Shown: positions 12,817-15,667 of the stretch, in pieces | Layout: the number at the start of each line of letters is the position of its first letter | How positions within the stretch are numbered: position 1 is the stretch's first letter | Source of the DNA: Victivallales bacterium | Lineage (GTDB): Bacteria; Verrucomicrobiota; Lentisphaeria; Victivallales; Victivallaceae | Assembly: GCA_030634125.1 (NCBI GenBank) | Contig: DAOWBJ010000008.1 | Coordinates: 1-15,667, forward strand | Direction: 5' to 3' | DNA: 15,667 bases | Program-made: the position numbers and the translations under genes | The notes under the pieces: model-generated | Database searches by the model: none | What the model was told of the DNA's origin: nothing | Seen by the model: the letters and a program-made list of their open reading frames with translations, nothing else

Positions 12817-15633
12817 CTATTTTTTCTTAGCTTTAATTACAGCTTGAGCTGCCGCTAAACGTGCGATTGGCACACGGTAAGGGCTGCATGAAACGTAATT
12901 TAATCCAACATTATAGCAGAATTCAACTGAACTTGGCTCACCGCCGTGTTCTCCGCAAATACCGAGTTTGATATTCGGGCGGGTCTTCTGACCTTTTTCA
13001 ACAGCGATCTTAACCAGTTCGCCGATACCTTCCTGGTCGAGGACCTGGAACGGATCGTATTCGTAAACACCGGCGTTAACATAATCACCGAGGAATTTGC
13101 CTGCGTCGTCACGAGAGAAACCACAACCCATTTGAGTCAGGTCGTTAGTTCCGAATGAGAAGAATTCAGCTTCTTCCGCGATTTTGTCAGCAGTAATTGC
13201 CGCGCGCGGTATTTCGATCATTGTACCGATCATAACGTTAAGTTTTTTGCCTTGTTCGTTTTCAACAGCGGCAATAGTATCGGTTATGATTGTTTTCTGG
13301 ATAGTCAATTCTTTAACAGCACCCACCAGCGGAACCATGATTTCAGGTTTGGAACCTTCAATTTTACAAGCCGCTTCGCAGATAGCGCGAGTTTGCATTT
13401 CTGTTACTTCAGGATAAGTCATACCGAGACGACAACCGCGATGACCGAGCATCGGGTTGAATTCGTGCAGGCTTTCAACCAGTGCACGGATTTCGTCAAC
13501 AGACGTACCCATTTGCGATGCCATTTCCTGTTGACCTTTTTCATCGTGAGGCAGGAATTCATGCAAAGGAGGGTCGAGCAGACGAACAGTACAGGGACGT
13601 CCAGCCATAGCTTTAAATATACCGATGAAGTCAGTACGCTGTAACGGCAGGAGTTCTTCCAAAGCCTGAGCATATTGATCGACGGCTTCTATTTCTTCTT
13701 TCTTGCTGCTGCAGATAGCAGCTTGCAATTCTGCGATAGTTTTGACCATGTAGCTTTCTTTCAGTTTTTTAACAGTTTCAGCTACGAGGATCAAACGACG
13801 GAAAGCGACAATTCTGTCACCTTCGAAGAACATGTGTTCTGTACGGCAGAGCCCGATACCTTCAGCGCCGAATTTAACTGCTACAGCAGCATCATGCGGA
13901 GTGTCGGCGTTAGTACGGACATTCATAGTACGGTATTTGTCAGCCAATTCCATGATATGACCAAACGCGCCGGTCAGTTCAGGATCGATTGTATCAATTT
14001 TGCCTTGATAAACAGCACCAAGAGAACCGTTCAGGGAAATCCAGTCGCCTTCTTTTACTACAGTACCGGCGACAGTGAATTTTTTGTTGGCGTAATCCAT
14101 TGCGACATCACCGCAACCCGCCACACAGCAAGTACCCATTCCACGAGCCACAACAGCCGCGTGAGAAGTCATTCCGCCGCGAGCAGTCAAAATACCGCTG
14201 GCTACATGCATGCCGCCAATATCTTCAGGGCTGGTTTCGATACGGCACAGGATAACTTTTTTACCGGCCGCGACCCATTCTTCAGCTTCTTCAGCAGAGA
14301 ATACGACTTGACCAGTAGCAGCGCCTGGAGAAGCAGGAAGACCAACTGCCAGTTTTACAGCTTTATCTTCCGAGCTTTTCACGAATACAGGATGCAGGAG
14401 CTGATCGAGCTGACCAGGTTCAACACGCATTACCGCTTCTTCTTCGTTGATGAAACCTTCATCAACTAAGTCCATAGCTATTTTTACCGCGGCCGCGGCG
14501 GTACGTTTACCTCCACGGGTCTGCAGCATATAAAGAGTTCCGTCTTCAATAGTGAACTCAATGTCCTGCATATCTTTATAATGTTTTTCCAGGAGAGCGC
14601 GAATGTCATCAAGTTCTTTAAAACATCTTGGCATAGCTTCTTCGAGAGACGGGAAATCAGCTGAACGAACTTCTTCAGATACGCCAGCGGAATCAGCCCA
14701 GTCACGAGAACCGGCCAAAGTGATTTGCTGAGGAGTACGGATACCGGCAACAACGTCTTCACCTTGAGCATTGATCAGGTATTCACCGTAGAAATATTCG
14801 TTTGCGCCAGTTGAAGGGTCGCGGGTAAACGCAACACCGGTCGCACTGTTGTTGCCGGAGTTACCGAAAACCATAGCTTGAACGTTTACAGCTGTACCGA
14901 GCAAGCCGCGAATGTCATTGATTTGACGGTAACGGATAGCGCGCGGGTTGTCCCATGAATCAAACACAGCCTGGATAGAACTCCATAATTGATTCATTGG
15001 ATCACTCGGGAAATCTTTGCCAGTTGCTTTTTTGACAGCTTCTTTGTATTTTACGATAACTTCTTTCAAGTCATCAGTAGTCAGATCTGTATCAAGTGCT
15101 ACACCTTTAGCGGCTTTGATTTTGTCCAAAGCATGTTCGAATTCATGATGTTCGAGACCGAGAACCACATTACCGAACATTTGGATGAAACGACGGTAGG
15201 AGTCCATTACAAAACGTTCGTTGCCGGTCAGTTTGACCATAGCGGCAACAGTTTCGTCATTAAGTCCCAGGTTCAAAACTGTGTCCATCATACCAGGCAT
15301 GGAAACAGCCGCGCCTGAACGAACAGATAATAATAATGGATTAGGTCCTTTGCCGAAGCTTTTACCAGTAACTTCTTCCAAAGTTTTCAGCGATTTTTCC
15401 ATTTGAGACGCGATTATTCCAAATAATTTGTCGCGCCCGATTTTGCCGTATTCAGCACAAGCTTCAGTTGTTACGGTGAATCCCGGAGGTACCGGCAAGC
15501 CCAATTCCGCCATTTCCGCAAGGTTGGCGCCTTTGCCGCCGAGCAGCAGCTTGAATGTAGCATCACCTTCCGATTGTTTACCGCCGAAAAAATAAACATA
15601 TTTTTTGCAGTCACATTTACAATTACATGCCAT
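12817..15633 (-). CDS. ppdK: Pyruvate, phosphate dikinase
   Basis: PPDK reversibly converts pyruvate, ATP and phosphate to PEP, AMP and pyrophosphate. The 938 residues show the full architecture: an ATP-grasp domain (LLGGKGANLAEM at 30-41, SVRSGAAVSMPGMMDTVLNL at 103-122), the phosphohistidine domain with GGMTSHAAVVARGMG around catalytic H491, and the PEP/pyruvate barrel with TVRLLDPPLHEFLP and GICGEHGGEP, where C893 is the catalytic acid. It is about 60 residues longer than the 874-residue clostridial enzyme. The extra length comes from a Cys-rich N-terminus (MACNCKCDCKK) and an insertion of about 30 residues near 620-655. No other in-frame ATG precedes the conserved YVYFFGG, and AAGGAAGGG lies just upstream, so the Cys-rich start appears real. 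Together with pckG it controls flux at the PEP node. Confidence 0.97.
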   Translation of the reverse strand: MACNCKCDCKKYVYFFGGKQSEGDATFKLLLGGKGANLAEMAELGLPVPPGFTVTTEACAEYGKIGRDKLFGIIASQMEKSLKTLEEVTGKSFGKGPNPLLLSVRSGAAVSMPGMMDTVLNLGLNDETVAAMVKLTGNERFVMDSYRRFIQMFGNVVLGLEHHEFEHALDKIKAAKGVALDTDLTTDDLKEVIVKYKEAVKKATGKDFPSDPMNQLWSSIQAVFDSWDNPRAIRYRQINDIRGLLGTAVNVQAMVFGNSGNNSATGVAFTRDPSTGANEYFYGEYLINAQGEDVVAGIRTPQQITLAGSRDWADSAGVSEEVRSADFPSLEEAMPRCFKELDDIRALLEKHYKDMQDIEFTIEDGTLYMLQTRGGKRTAAAAVKIAMDLVDEGFINEEEAVMRVEPGQLDQLLHPVFVKSSEDKAVKLAVGLPASPGAATGQVVFSAEEAEEWVAAGKKVILCRIETSPEDIGGMHVASGILTARGGMTSHAAVVARGMGTCCVAGCGDVAMDYANKKFTVAGTVVKEGDWISLNGSLGAVYQGKIDTIDPELTGAFGHIMELADKYRTMNVRTNADTPHDAAVAVKFGAEGIGLCRTEHMFFEGDRIVAFRRLILVAETVKKLKESYMVKTIAELQAAICSSKKEEIEAVDQYAQALEELLPLQRTDFIGIFKAMAGRPCTVRLLDPPLHEFLPHDEKGQQEMASQMGTSVDEIRALVESLHEFNPMLGHRGCRLGMTYPEVTEMQTRAICEAACKIEGSKPEIMVPLVGAVKELTIQKTIITDTIAAVENEQGKKLNVMIGTMIEIPRAAITADKIAEEAEFFSFGTNDLTQMGCGFSRDDAGKFLGDYVNAGVYEYDPFQVLDQEGIGELVKIAVEKGQKTRPNIKLGICGEHGGEPSSVEFCYNVGLNYVSCSPYRVPIARLAAAQAVIKAKKK

Positions 15634-15667
15634 TGTCTTTCCCTTCCTTTTTGTTTGTTATTTTATT

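Noticed and set aside
13675..14469. 264-codon plus-strand open frame opposite ppdK
   Set aside because: It is fully antisense to the conserved PPDK coding sequence. Its product has no recognisable motif and low-complexity Phe/Ser content typical of a shadow frame.

Overview
The window looks like chromosomal DNA of an anaerobic Gram-negative bacterium of low-to-middling GC, most likely from the PVC group and perhaps Lentisphaerota. The placement is an inference. It rests on a tagaturonate-epimerase-family protein, a non-canonical bacterial GTP-type PEP carboxykinase, a pyruvate phosphate dikinase, and an S2 protein with a long KKEAPKAEA tail. I see no tRNA, rRNA, CRISPR array, insertion sequence or prophage gene.

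Layout. Positions 1-1606 (minus) hold yajC and then the 5' part of secD, which runs off the left edge; these are accessory subunits of the Sec translocase. Positions 1722-3254 (minus) hold a uxaE-like gene with its own terminator and a good promoter in a 288-bp divergent intergenic region. Positions 3543-7669 (plus) hold a three-gene signalling operon: a stand-alone GAF-like sensory protein, a PAS-PAS histidine kinase, and a protein with an N-terminal receiver followed by a GAF-like region and a second histidine kinase. No DNA-binding output domain is encoded in it. Positions 7891-9773 (plus) hold rpsB and tsf, separated by a hairpin and closed by an intrinsic terminator. Positions 9848-15633 (minus) hold ppdK, then an EstA-type esterase, then pckG, each ending before a separate terminator or promoter.

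How the genes work together. secD/yajC and rpsB/tsf are housekeeping. pckG and ppdK both act at the PEP/pyruvate/oxaloacetate node and fit a PPi/GTP-economical fermentative metabolism; the uxaE-like enzyme would feed uronate-derived carbon toward that node. The signalling operon is the least ordinary part. It has the parts of a phosphorelay (two kinases, one receiver carrying an insertion of about 40 residues, and a separate soluble sensor protein) but its target is not in the window.

No stretch of more than 300 bases lacks a gene. The longest gaps are 3255-3542 (divergent promoters and AATTGC repeats) and 7670-7890 (the rpsB leader, with a near-perfect 24-bp palindrome).
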